Below the pieces are notes generated by a model that did no database searches, had not been told where the DNA came from, and was given only the letters and a program-made list of their open reading frames with translations. Below, in pieces: positions 27,573 through 35,493 of a stretch of 51,043 bases of DNA (positions are counted from its first letter, which is position 1; the number at the start of each line of letters is the position of its first letter). A program made the position numbers and the translations under genes. Source of the DNA: Azospirillaceae bacterium. Lineage in GTDB: Bacteria > Pseudomonadota > Alphaproteobacteria > Azospirillales > Azospirillaceae. Location: positions 1-51,043 of the forward strand of contig JANQJV010000382.1 in the NCBI GenBank assembly GCA_028281465.1, written 5' to 3'.

Positions 27573-29483
27573 ATGGCACATGCTGAATACGGGATGGAAC
27601 CCCGAGGCTCCTGTGGTGAGGGTCCTCTGGGTCATCGTGGAGCCGTCCGTCGCGTGGCCTCTGATCTTTGGGCGGCCCTGGAAGCCTATGCGCGCATTGA
27701 CGGTCCGCTGGCCGGGACTGTACCACTATGTAAACTCGATCAGCACTTTCCGCATGTCCTTTTCGTCGCATTGGTCGGCGATTACTTTAATGTTGACCGA
27801 GGCCCGTCGAACGGAAGGCTCCCGGCATCGGTGCCGGTTTGTGCACAGCGCTACCAGCGGCAGATCATCGGCAAGTACGCCTATCGGCGCTATGGCCCGC
27901 GCAGTCGAGAAACAGAATACGACCATGTGGTCGACGCGGTATTAAGGTATGTTGATTCCTTCAACCGTCCGGTGATGGTTACCAACCGCGCTAAGGGCGG
28001 TTTCACCGGTACCCATCGGCTGCTGCGCGATCTGGTCCGTTTCGTAGCGACCGAAGGCACCGACGGGTCGAACCGTCCCTGGCGCGACGCTGAGCTGGAG
28101 CGCATCACGGCAGACGCGACGCCGTTGGATGATATCCTGTCCGTGCCCCTTCAGCGCTTGGCCCGGAGACTGCGCCGCTTGAGCGACCAGGAATCGGCCG
28201 CCGTGGCGACGTCCATCGATGGTGGCGGCACGGGCTACCAAAAAGGCAGCGTATCGCCGCTGCGCCGACAGACCGAAGGCGCCGTCGCGTTGTCCATCGG
28301 CGGTACGCTGATCCCCGTGCCTGAAGAACTATGCGTCTTCGATGTATTCGGCTGCCTTCCGGGGGCTCTGTCCGGCGATCTTTTCGACCAACGCAACGCG
28401 GGTCTGACCGACATCGAACGCCATGCCAAGGCTCTTGCAGAGGCGGAGGGCGCGCCATTGGCTCCAGCGCATCGGAGTGATGCCATCGCGGCGCTGAGAG
28501 CGAGCCACGGCCTTTCAGACGGTTATGAGATCTGGGACCGGTTCGACCAACTCGTGGAAACCCTCAATGAGCCTTATGGCAAGAAAGTGGTGCGCCTCGG
28601 GTTGCCGGCGGAAATCGGTCTCAAACTATCCATGACCCGCGCCGATACGTTGGCCACGCTCCTGACCCGAGCCAAGGAGCTGGCACAAAGCGCCGGGGCG
28701 GGGGCTTATTTGGATGAACCAGCGTTTCGAGAGGCCTGGATCGAGCTTTCCGTAAAGAGCGGCGGCAAACGACCTGGTTATCCTTCCTACGAAGCCTTTC
28801 TGCACAGTGAGGAGGGGCAATGGATGGTGTTTGGTGATCCGGTGCGGCCGCTCACCTTCGGGCGTGACCAGCAGGAATGTCGGGAGGATGATGGCGAGAT
28901 CGCGCAAAAGCTCTCCAAGTCCCAGGAGTGTGCACCTGATCCCGATCCACTCGGGATCGACCGCGTGTCCAACCCGGAAGACCCAGCCCTTGCCTGGCAA
29001 GAGCTGGCCCGGCGAGGCGAGGTGACAACGGCGGAGGCCACCTTTTTAACCCATCTCACCGCCGGCAACTTCGCCGAGACCGCAACGGTCAAGGACATTT
29101 GTGATGCGGCCTACCTGTCGCCCCTCGTCGCCGGACACCTGAGTCTAGAGTTTCCATACGCGGCCATACGGAACGAGGCCGACCGCTTTAACGTGTTTCT
29201 CTGGTTTGCCCAGCGTCGCGCCAAGTTGTTGAATGACCCCGAGCAGATCAAGGGCGCCATGACCGCAGCGGAAAAAGTGGCCCTGACGATCGAATGGCCG
29301 GCGGCGCGGGACCGCAAACCGACCAGCCGCCATCGAGACATTGCCTTGAAACACAGCGTCCTGCGTGCGCTCCTGACGGGTCGGCCCTATGCCAAGCACC
29401 TGGATTTTGAGACCAGTTTCGAGGTGTTCTGGTTTTTCTTCGCCCGCGACGTGCTGGGCAGCGGCGCTTATCCCGCATTCTGA
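27573..29483 (+). CDS. Unrecognised 636-aa protein of the kinase locus
   Basis: I do not recognise this family. The product is soluble, mixed helical and charged, with no signal peptide or membrane segment. The N-terminal ~150 residues contain several Tyr/Arg-rich segments (for example IIGKYAYRRYGPRSRETE); the middle has a strand pair near GGTLIPVPEELCVFDVFGC; the end is rich in Trp and Phe (FEVFWFFFARDVLG). I chose ATG 27573 because GGAG lies 6 bases upstream; ATG 27561 is the alternative. It is followed after 32 bases by the next gene. Its position in the locus suggests a kinase substrate, adaptor or effector, but that is inference only. Confidence 0.6.
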   Translation: MAHAEYGMEPRGSCGEGPLGHRGAVRRVASDLWAALEAYARIDGPLAGTVPLCKLDQHFPHVLFVALVGDYFNVDRGPSNGRLPASVPVCAQRYQRQIIGKYAYRRYGPRSRETEYDHVVDAVLRYVDSFNRPVMVTNRAKGGFTGTHRLLRDLVRFVATEGTDGSNRPWRDAELERITADATPLDDILSVPLQRLARRLRRLSDQESAAVATSIDGGGTGYQKGSVSPLRRQTEGAVALSIGGTLIPVPEELCVFDVFGCLPGALSGDLFDQRNAGLTDIERHAKALAEAEGAPLAPAHRSDAIAALRASHGLSDGYEIWDRFDQLVETLNEPYGKKVVRLGLPAEIGLKLSMTRADTLATLLTRAKELAQSAGAGAYLDEPAFREAWIELSVKSGGKRPGYPSYEAFLHSEEGQWMVFGDPVRPLTFGRDQQECREDDGEIAQKLSKSQECAPDPDPLGIDRVSNPEDPALAWQELARRGEVTTAEATFLTHLTAGNFAETATVKDICDAAYLSPLVAGHLSLEFPYAAIRNEADRFNVFLWFAQRRAKLLNDPEQIKGAMTAAEKVALTIEWPAARDRKPTSRHRDIALKHSVLRALLTGRPYAKHLDFETSFEVFWFFFARDVLGSGAYPAF

Positions 29484-29515
29484 CTGCAGACGGTCACCCA
29501 TTTGCCGGAGGATCA

Positions 29516-30175
29516 ATGCAGCACAACCATCCGATAGCCGAGCCAGGGGATGATCATGATCCCCTGGCGGGCTTGCCATTCACCGAACCGTTCGACCCGG
29601 TACGGTACCACGAGCAGGTCAAGCGATTGACCACATGCGTGGACGCGCGTCACGAAGAGGAGACCGCCGCACAGTGGTGGGCAAGAGCTTCGGCCACCTT
29701 GTTCAGAGCCTTGCGTGGAAACCGGCCACGCCCCGGACTTCCACGGACCGTTCCATACCCGCAATTTTTTTCCGAGCGCAAAGCCAGCCGGCCACGGCTG
29801 CGGCAGCAGCCCGTCGGACAGTGGCACCGTCTGGCCGCGAAATCCCAGGCCGAAGGGGTGCTACCGATTCCGTTGAGGGTGCTCACCAGCAACAGTCGGC
29901 TGGAGATTATCTTCAAGATCGAAGACGGTATGCTGGCCGTCACCGTCCGCGCCATCGGCGGGCTGCTATGCCGTCCGGAGGCCTTCGCCAATCGCGGTGA
30001 TTGCGTTCTTGTGCTCGGCGACGCCGATCCTGACGGCGAACATACCCGGTCTTTGGCGTGCCCCTTGGCCTTCGATGACACGGCCGCAGCCCACGTGCTG
30101 CTCACCGACACGCCAGACCTGCGACGGTTCATCAACACCGGAGTGACGATCGTGCGGTTGATTACAACCAAATGA
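29516..30175 (+). CDS. Unrecognised 219-aa protein of the kinase locus
   Basis: Begins at ATG 29516 with GGAGG at ideal spacing. There is no membrane segment. The N-terminal half is Arg/Pro-rich (RALRGNRPRPGLPRT); the C-terminal half has alternating hydrophobic residues (LEIIFKIEDGMLAVTVRA, and RGDCVLVLGDADPDG) suggesting a beta-rich domain, perhaps related to a carbohydrate- or phosphopeptide-binding sandwich. No family recognised. It lies between the 636-aa protein and the Lon-like protein with short gaps, so it is probably part of the same transcript. Confidence 0.6.
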   Translation: MQHNHPIAEPGDDHDPLAGLPFTEPFDPVRYHEQVKRLTTCVDARHEEETAAQWWARASATLFRALRGNRPRPGLPRTVPYPQFFSERKASRPRLRQQPVGQWHRLAAKSQAEGVLPIPLRVLTSNSRLEIIFKIEDGMLAVTVRAIGGLLCRPEAFANRGDCVLVLGDADPDGEHTRSLACPLAFDDTAAAHVLLTDTPDLRRFINTGVTIVRLITTK

Positions 30176-30207
30176 TCTGTCATTGACAAGAAATACGAGA
30201 AATCAAC

Positions 30208-31656
30208 ATGTCGTCGACCATCTTTTTTCCGTTGCTACCGCTGGATCAGCCGGACGACAGTGATCTTCAGTTTGGGGCCCCCGAGAGCCTTAGGCAGACG
30301 ACCGCCGTCGCAGAGATTACATTTGATCTGGAAACTCGGTCATCCGCGGTGAACCGAAACAGGCAGGGCGATGACCAGGACCATCCCTTCATCCGCCGGC
30401 TGCGCGACGGTGCCGACAGACATCTCGACCGCCCAGCAAGGGCGGCCATACAGGCGGTGCGAAAGCTCGCGCCAAAACCGTCGGTGCTGACCTGCCCCTA
30501 CCAGTTTTTTGGGCGCGGGCGAACCGAATGGCTGGCGGACGTTACTCCGGCGATTCAAAGCCCAAGTGGTCTCGATTGGTCCGGTGAGAGTGCGACCCTG
30601 GGCATTGCCCTGGGGCTGCTTGGGGCGATGATGGCGCGCGATGGTACGCGCGTGATTGCCACGGGCAACCTGGAAGGGCATCCAGACCGCGACGGTACCC
30701 AGATCGGTTCGGGGATCAAGGTCACGCCAATTGGCGGCCTGGAAGCAAAGCTTGAGGCCGTCGAAACGTGGGCGCGGGCAAACCGGCCAAAGCATCCGGT
30801 GGCGTTTCTGGTTCCGTTTCAAGATGGTGACGAAACACCCCTCACCCCACGTGCCTTCAAGAAGCGCTACTGCTCCGGGCGAGGGAATTGGCATCGGCGG
30901 CTGCAGGCCGTGGGTGTCCGATTGTGTCCGGTGGATAATCTGCAGAGTGCCATCCGCCTGTTGCGATGGCATCGCCTTCGCCCGACGCTGTGGGATCGAC
31001 TGGTCCAAGGCGCCGTCGTGGGAAGCGTTGCGGTACTTGCGTGTTGGGGGGTCGACGAATACATGAGCAATCGTCCGATAGCGATGACCCACGCCCCCGT
31101 CGTCGACGCTGGAGGCACAGTGGTCGCGACACCATACCGGTCGCCCGATGGTAACCCTGCGAACGCGCGACCGCTGTGCAGGACCTCGGATGGTGTGCCG
31201 GCCGTTGCCGCGGGTGATTGGCTGTACTTCAATATCCGCTTCGCGCCGCGGTCCGAAACCGCCCGTCTGCCGGAGGGTCCATATTACCCCGCTTTGGTGA
31301 TGATCCCGGAGTTTGTCGTCCCGGGCAACACCATCAAGGCCGAGTTCCCCTATGGCGACGGATGCAGCGAGGGCCCTGTTTCAGCCGGAAACTCCTGGTG
31401 TCTTGGTATCCCAACCGAGGCCAATCGCTATGAAGATAATGCGGTGATTGCGATTGCGGCGCACCGGGCCGGCGAGGTGGAAGCAGAGCATCAGCGCCTT
31501 ATCAACCGGCATGCCCAGGTTCCTCCTGGCGCCCAACGCCGCCGCATCGATATCTCGAATGTGATCAGCGATGCAAAGCGGTCGTTTTCCGGCCGTGTGC
31601 TCGACGACGAAATTGTCTCCCGCTTCCGTACCGTACCACGCGACCAATGCCCGTAG
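30208..31656 (+). CDS. Membrane-anchored protein with a Lon (S16)-like protease domain, 482 aa
   Basis: Residues ~95-255 resemble the proteolytic domain of Lon: SGESATLGIALGLLGA places Ser128 where Lon has its nucleophile (GPSAG), and PIGGLEAKLEAV places Lys181 where Lon has the catalytic Lys (PIGGLKEKLLAA). The strand after it (AFLVPFQDG versus TVLIPFEN) and the closing RLCPVDNLQSAIRLL also correspond. There is no AAA+ ATPase domain. A single membrane helix follows (about 266-283), then a 200-residue C-terminal domain with Cys pairs that should lie outside. It could be a regulated peptidase working on the cytoplasmic face. The ribosome-binding site is weak. The family assignment rests on motif reading, not a search. 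Confidence 0.6.
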   Translation: MSSTIFFPLLPLDQPDDSDLQFGAPESLRQTTAVAEITFDLETRSSAVNRNRQGDDQDHPFIRRLRDGADRHLDRPARAAIQAVRKLAPKPSVLTCPYQFFGRGRTEWLADVTPAIQSPSGLDWSGESATLGIALGLLGAMMARDGTRVIATGNLEGHPDRDGTQIGSGIKVTPIGGLEAKLEAVETWARANRPKHPVAFLVPFQDGDETPLTPRAFKKRYCSGRGNWHRRLQAVGVRLCPVDNLQSAIRLLRWHRLRPTLWDRLVQGAVVGSVAVLACWGVDEYMSNRPIAMTHAPVVDAGGTVVATPYRSPDGNPANARPLCRTSDGVPAVAAGDWLYFNIRFAPRSETARLPEGPYYPALVMIPEFVVPGNTIKAEFPYGDGCSEGPVSAGNSWCLGIPTEANRYEDNAVIAIAAHRAGEVEAEHQRLINRHAQVPPGAQRRRIDISNVISDAKRSFSGRVLDDEIVSRFRTVPRDQCP

Positions 31657-31935
31657 ACTAGGACCGGTGAAGGTTTTCAAGCCTTAGTGATCAAGGATGG
31701 GGTTCACACGGGACTCGGTTTTTGATTCTAGACTCAGAATTTGCAGGGAGTCGAAGCTGATTCTTGAGTTCATCAAGTGAATTTTCAGCATCGGCACATC
31801 TCCGTATAATTAACCAATAGTAAATATTTTATATTTAATTAATATTTCCAACACAGGATAGCCTCCAGGCCTCACCATCGATCAGTTTTTCGGCGCCCCC
31901 AAATGGTGGTACTGGGAGGTAGCGAGTGGGGATTT
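31657..31935. other. Intergenic, AT-rich boundary
   Basis: No gene seen. Positions ~31800-31860 are very AT-rich (ATTAATTAATATT-like runs) compared with both sides. It separates the end of the kinase locus from transposase debris. Confidence 0.4.
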
Positions 31936-32124
31936 TCACGATTCTTCGGATATCTCTGGTGAACCAGGATGGTTTGCTTCGAGCAAGCTTTTTTGGTTGT
32001 CAGTCTGGACTTTTTCGCCAGACAAGCGGTTATTTTCTTGATCCCAATGGCCGGTCGAAACTGCCCAGTCAAGGGCAAGTGCCATGACGAGGAGGAGGCG
32101 CTCGAACCGGTCCGTGTAGCGGCT
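31936..32124 (-). pseudogene. IS4-like transposase fragment (copy B, distal part)
   Basis: Encodes YTDRFERLLLVMALALDWAV and STGHWDQENN and ends with a frame that no longer looks like transposase. It continues the fragment at 32310-32414 but is cut off from it by an inserted repeat (32125-32309). In copy A (17708-17863) the corresponding codons (GFGINTTQIRYTDRFER) are uninterrupted. Confidence 0.7.
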
Positions 32125-32309
32125 CTGATACCCATGGCCCGCATTGACGACACGTTCGGTTTCGGCACTGAACCAGGAGCGCCGGTATCCCTGCCGGCTG
32201 GACCGCCGCCATCTTGGCGGCCGGCTGGAAGCCGGCGGTCCAGCCGGCAAGGATGCCGGCGCTCCGAAACAGGGCGGCCCGAAGACCGGTCATTGTTTCG
32301 GGCCGTTGG
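32125..32309. repeat. Composite repeat element, copy B (long form)
   Basis: Starts CTGATACCCATGGCCCGC and ends GTTTCGGGCCGTTGG, and contains the nested palindromic unit (32176-32265) with ~26-bp inverted ends. It lies inside the IS4-like transposase remnant, between the codons for GFGINNT and those for RYTDRFER, a different point from copy A. Confidence 0.85.
32176..32265. repeat. Nested palindromic REP-like unit
   Basis: The ends GGAGCGCCGGTATCCCTGCC and the reverse complement of GGCAAGGATGCCGGCGCTCC pair almost perfectly, and an inner hairpin (CCGCCGCCATCTTGGCGG) is also self-complementary. It is absent from the short copy at 32415-32505, where TTCGGCGCT joins directly to CCGAAACAGG, showing that this unit is a separate insertion. 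Confidence 0.85.
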
Positions 32310-32414
32310 TACGAGTGTTGTTGATACCGAAGCCGCGTGATTTGAAATCGGAGAACATGGGGTCGATCCCCCGACCGTCGCGATAGTCGAAGGTTTTCAG
32401 ATATCCTGGCGGAT
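32310..32414 (-). pseudogene. IS4-like transposase fragment (copy B, proximal part)
   Basis: Encodes PGYLKTFDYRDGRGIDPMFS and DFKSRGFGINNT, matching copy A at 17708-17800. It is flanked on both sides by copies of the composite repeat, so the transposase gene has been hit twice. Confidence 0.75.
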
Positions 32415-32505
32415 CTGATACCCATGGCCCGCATTGACGACAGGTTCGGTTTCGGCGCTCCGAAACAGGGCGGCCCGAAGACCGGTCATTGTTTCGGGCC
32501 GTTGG
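32415..32505. repeat. Composite repeat element, copy C (short form, 91 bp)
   Basis: Same outer ends as copies A and B (CTGATACCCATGG... and ...TCGGGCCGTTGG) but without the nested palindromic unit. It therefore represents the original outer element. Its two ends are partly complementary (GGCCCG...TGAC.GG.TTCGG), as in a small inverted-repeat element. Confidence 0.85.
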
Positions 32506-32820
32506 TATGACATGGCGATGCTCCAAGGTTCTGAATGCCCCGGGTCGGAACCGCAGCGCCCGGAGGAATCCACGGCACTGTGGCTTCCAAGAGCCCCTTC
32601 TGGGTATCGAACCCAAGGGGGCCCTTCAGTCTCTTCTACCTACCAAGCCAACGGCAGGGTTCGTTCCTCGAAGCGCAGTGCCAGCATCAAGACCTGGTGT
32701 CGGTCAGAAGCCTTCGTTTGAGCAATGATCAAATTGATTGGGCCGCTGGAAACCGCGTCGTGTTCCAGACTCTCCTGGGCAGATGAAGGCGTTGAGGTTC
32801 ACACCTTGAGTGTCGCAGGA
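32506..32820. other. Intergenic stretch 3' of the SEDS gene
   Basis: No gene seen in 315 bases. It contains an imperfect inverted repeat around 32591-32624 (GAGCCCCTTCTGGG ... CCCAAGGGGGCCC) that could act as a terminator for the minus-strand SEDS gene or be a further transposase relic. Confidence 0.4.
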
Positions 32821-35493
32821 TCAGTTCGCCGCGGGGGCAGGTTTCGTATTGGTGAGTTTGATAAACGCATGGCCCCCGGTTCGCCTGTTGGGTGACCGAC
32901 GCGGGCTCAAAGGGTATGGGCATCCACCTTCCGACCCGACGGCGTCGGCGAGCCAAGCAGTAACCAGTGTTACGGCCATGAGGGGCAAAGCGAAGCCAAG
33001 CAGGTGACTGTTGCCGACCGAGAACCACGTCATGGGCTGACCGATCACCGGCAAAAGGCCGAGGGGGTTCGCCCACGCGATCAGCCAATGCAAGGCCTGA
33101 GCGGCGGCGAGACAGACCATGAGCAGGCACAGGAAAATGCTGACACTGCGCTGCAATGGCCGGCCACCGCCCCAACCGGCCACGTCCTTCGCCAGTCCAG
33201 TCATTTCAAGCAACAGAGCGATCTGGACCGCGATCACCAGGGCAGCGCCGGCAATACCGGTTCGGGCCAGAATGAAGGTGCCGATGAAGTCGCTCTCCAC
33301 TGCTGGTACCAGCAACTCCGGGCCGTTCATGCCGAAGGGGGCATCGCCCTCGGGCAACAGGCCGACTTTCGACAAAACGCGATAAGCGGCAATGATCTGT
33401 GCACCAGAATTGGGGTGCATTTCGGGTTCCGTGAACACTCGGATGCGGTCCCACACGGTTCCGGCCTCCGGCAGTCCGGCCTCCTGCGCACCGTACGCCT
33501 GCTGGGTGATGTGAAAGACCCCGAAGGTTGCAATGCCGAGAAAGCCCATGAGGACAACGAGCGGAAATAGACTCCACCAGTGGCCTGGGCCGCCCTGCGG
33601 CGCGGCTTTCAGTGCAAGACCGAGGCAGGCTGCCAGCCAAACCACGGAAATCAGGAACAGAATCAGCACCGGCGAGAAATCGTCCAACAACAGCAGAACG
33701 ACGACAATGGGCATGCCAACGATGGCGCCTTTGCATGCCAACAAAAAGACTGTCCTTCTCCACTGAGCTGCTGCCGAGGACAGATGGATCCACAAGATGA
33801 AATGCATGCCCAGATAAGACAGGAGAAGGCAGACCAAGAATTTGGCCGGTTCCGGCGGCTGCATGCCGAACACGCCGGATTCCGAGCCCGCCAAGAGCTG
33901 CAGGCCGAGGGCGGTGAGCACCGCTCCGGGCAGAGCGATCCGGGCCAGGCGGTGCAGGCCATGCTCGCGGTCGAGGATGCCCGCCAGTATGGCATAGAGT
34001 TGCCATCGCGGTACCAGGCTCACCCATGCCAGCGCCACAGCGGCACATGATATACTCGTTGAGTACTTCCAGATGTAACCGAGCCATCGATCATTGGCCG
34101 AACCGGCGCCAAGTTGGAGCGCCGTCAACCCGCCGCCCACTGCCAGAGCGGTCGCCAGCAGCCATAACCGTCCGGCGCGCCCAACCAGATGCCGTTGTCC
34201 TGATAGGGCGAGACACAGGGTGGTCCAAATCCACAGTGCGCTCGCTGTGAGGGGCAGCACCGTGGCCCCGTAGGCGGTTCTGTCCGCGGTAACGGCAAGC
34301 GCCAGAAAGGTGAGGGCCGGTAGACTGCCGGAGATCACGGCGAGTTTGTGGACGACCGGGGCTCGGTTCGAAGAGCGCTGCACCGAATGGTGCCAGAGTA
34401 CCGCGGTGGCCACCAGCACCGCAAACCCCAGGGTGGTGGCCAGTAGGCCCACGTTGTCGCGTAGCAAGCCTCGCCAGCCTGCTCCCTCGCCAATCCATGC
34501 CAACGGTGTCACATCATGTCCGATGTCCTTTGCCGACGTTGACACAACCATGGGCATGCTCTGCGGCAGCAGGTCGCGCCGTGCCTGGGGCGTCAAAACC
34601 AGGCGTTCACCGTCAACGCCCACCTGGTAGTGGGTCCGACCAATGCTGAAGCCGACCACGCCACCAGGACCGGCCGGCAGGCTGAGGTTGCTCAGCGCCA
34701 GAGCAGGTTGGCCCGAGCCGGCCCGTTGCACCGTCGCCTGATCGGCCAAGCCCCCGCCTGCCAGCCAGAAGCCGCCATCGGCCCAGACAACCTGCAGGCT
34801 ACCGACGGGAAGTCCAGCGATGGCCCAGCGCTCCGGGCAATTGACATAGCCGCCGATGCTAAAGACAACGCGGCCGCGGGTGACGGCTTGCGGCAGCAGA
34901 TTGCTCATCCAGAGCTTTACTTGCCGCAACCGCCGCTCCCCAGCCTTGACCTGACGCACGGCCCAGTTTTGCGGAGCATCGCTGCAGCTTGGGTAGGGCG
35001 GAGCTGTTGCGCCTGAAACTTCCAGACCGCTGCTGAAAGGAAGTGCGGCGCTCCATCGTGCGGCGTGACCGTCGTCGGCCTGCAGCGTAAGGCTGTGCTT
35101 GGAAACCGCGGTTACCGTGAACTGCGCGTCGCCAACGGCAAAGCGATCGTCTGTGGTGAGACGCCAACTGTTCAGATCGTGCCGGGATCCGTTGGCCATC
35201 CAGACCGTTACTCGCCGCTGTGGAGAGCGGTTGGCGATCCACCAAATGCCATGGTCGTCCACGAAGAGGCCGAGGCTGACCGGCTCCCGCCATGGTCCAG
35301 AGGGACGTTGTCCCAGGTCTTCTGGGCCCAGGTGTATGCCGCGACCAATCGCTGGAGGCGACAGCAAAATCCGGTTGACACGGACACCATCCGCAGCATG
35401 GTGAACGATCGCCCAACCGGCGGTGACCGCGGCGAAAACGAGCCCGACGGCGCCTAGGAGAATGGTTGAGGTGTCCAAAGGGCCGCGTGTCAT
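32821..35493 (-). CDS. SEDS-family (FtsW/RodA-like) peptidoglycan polymerase with external N-terminal domain, 890 aa
   Basis: Predicted glycosyltransferase that polymerises lipid II together with a class B PBP. Residues 9-30 form the first membrane helix; residues ~40-330 should then lie outside and contain two similar beta-rich repeats, each ending like an FHA domain (RFAVGDAQFTV near 118-127; VGFSIGRTHYQV near 280-291). The SEDS core follows (about 343-855): GMQPPEPAKF is the usual QPSExxK loop in altered form, LVPAVESDFIGTFI holds the conserved Asp735, and GQPMTWFSVGNSHLL matches the PLPFxSxGGSS loop. Ordinary FtsW/RodA are ~400 aa. ATG 35493 overlaps the PBP stop (ATGA), so the two are translationally coupled. 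Confidence 0.85.
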   Translation of the reverse strand: MTRGPLDTSTILLGAVGLVFAAVTAGWAIVHHAADGVRVNRILLSPPAIGRGIHLGPEDLGQRPSGPWREPVSLGLFVDDHGIWWIANRSPQRRVTVWMANGSRHDLNSWRLTTDDRFAVGDAQFTVTAVSKHSLTLQADDGHAARWSAALPFSSGLEVSGATAPPYPSCSDAPQNWAVRQVKAGERRLRQVKLWMSNLLPQAVTRGRVVFSIGGYVNCPERWAIAGLPVGSLQVVWADGGFWLAGGGLADQATVQRAGSGQPALALSNLSLPAGPGGVVGFSIGRTHYQVGVDGERLVLTPQARRDLLPQSMPMVVSTSAKDIGHDVTPLAWIGEGAGWRGLLRDNVGLLATTLGFAVLVATAVLWHHSVQRSSNRAPVVHKLAVISGSLPALTFLALAVTADRTAYGATVLPLTASALWIWTTLCLALSGQRHLVGRAGRLWLLATALAVGGGLTALQLGAGSANDRWLGYIWKYSTSISCAAVALAWVSLVPRWQLYAILAGILDREHGLHRLARIALPGAVLTALGLQLLAGSESGVFGMQPPEPAKFLVCLLLSYLGMHFILWIHLSSAAAQWRRTVFLLACKGAIVGMPIVVVLLLLDDFSPVLILFLISVVWLAACLGLALKAAPQGGPGHWWSLFPLVVLMGFLGIATFGVFHITQQAYGAQEAGLPEAGTVWDRIRVFTEPEMHPNSGAQIIAAYRVLSKVGLLPEGDAPFGMNGPELLVPAVESDFIGTFILARTGIAGAALVIAVQIALLLEMTGLAKDVAGWGGGRPLQRSVSIFLCLLMVCLAAAQALHWLIAWANPLGLLPVIGQPMTWFSVGNSHLLGFALPLMAVTLVTAWLADAVGSEGGCPYPLSPRRSPNRRTGGHAFIKLTNTKPAPAAN

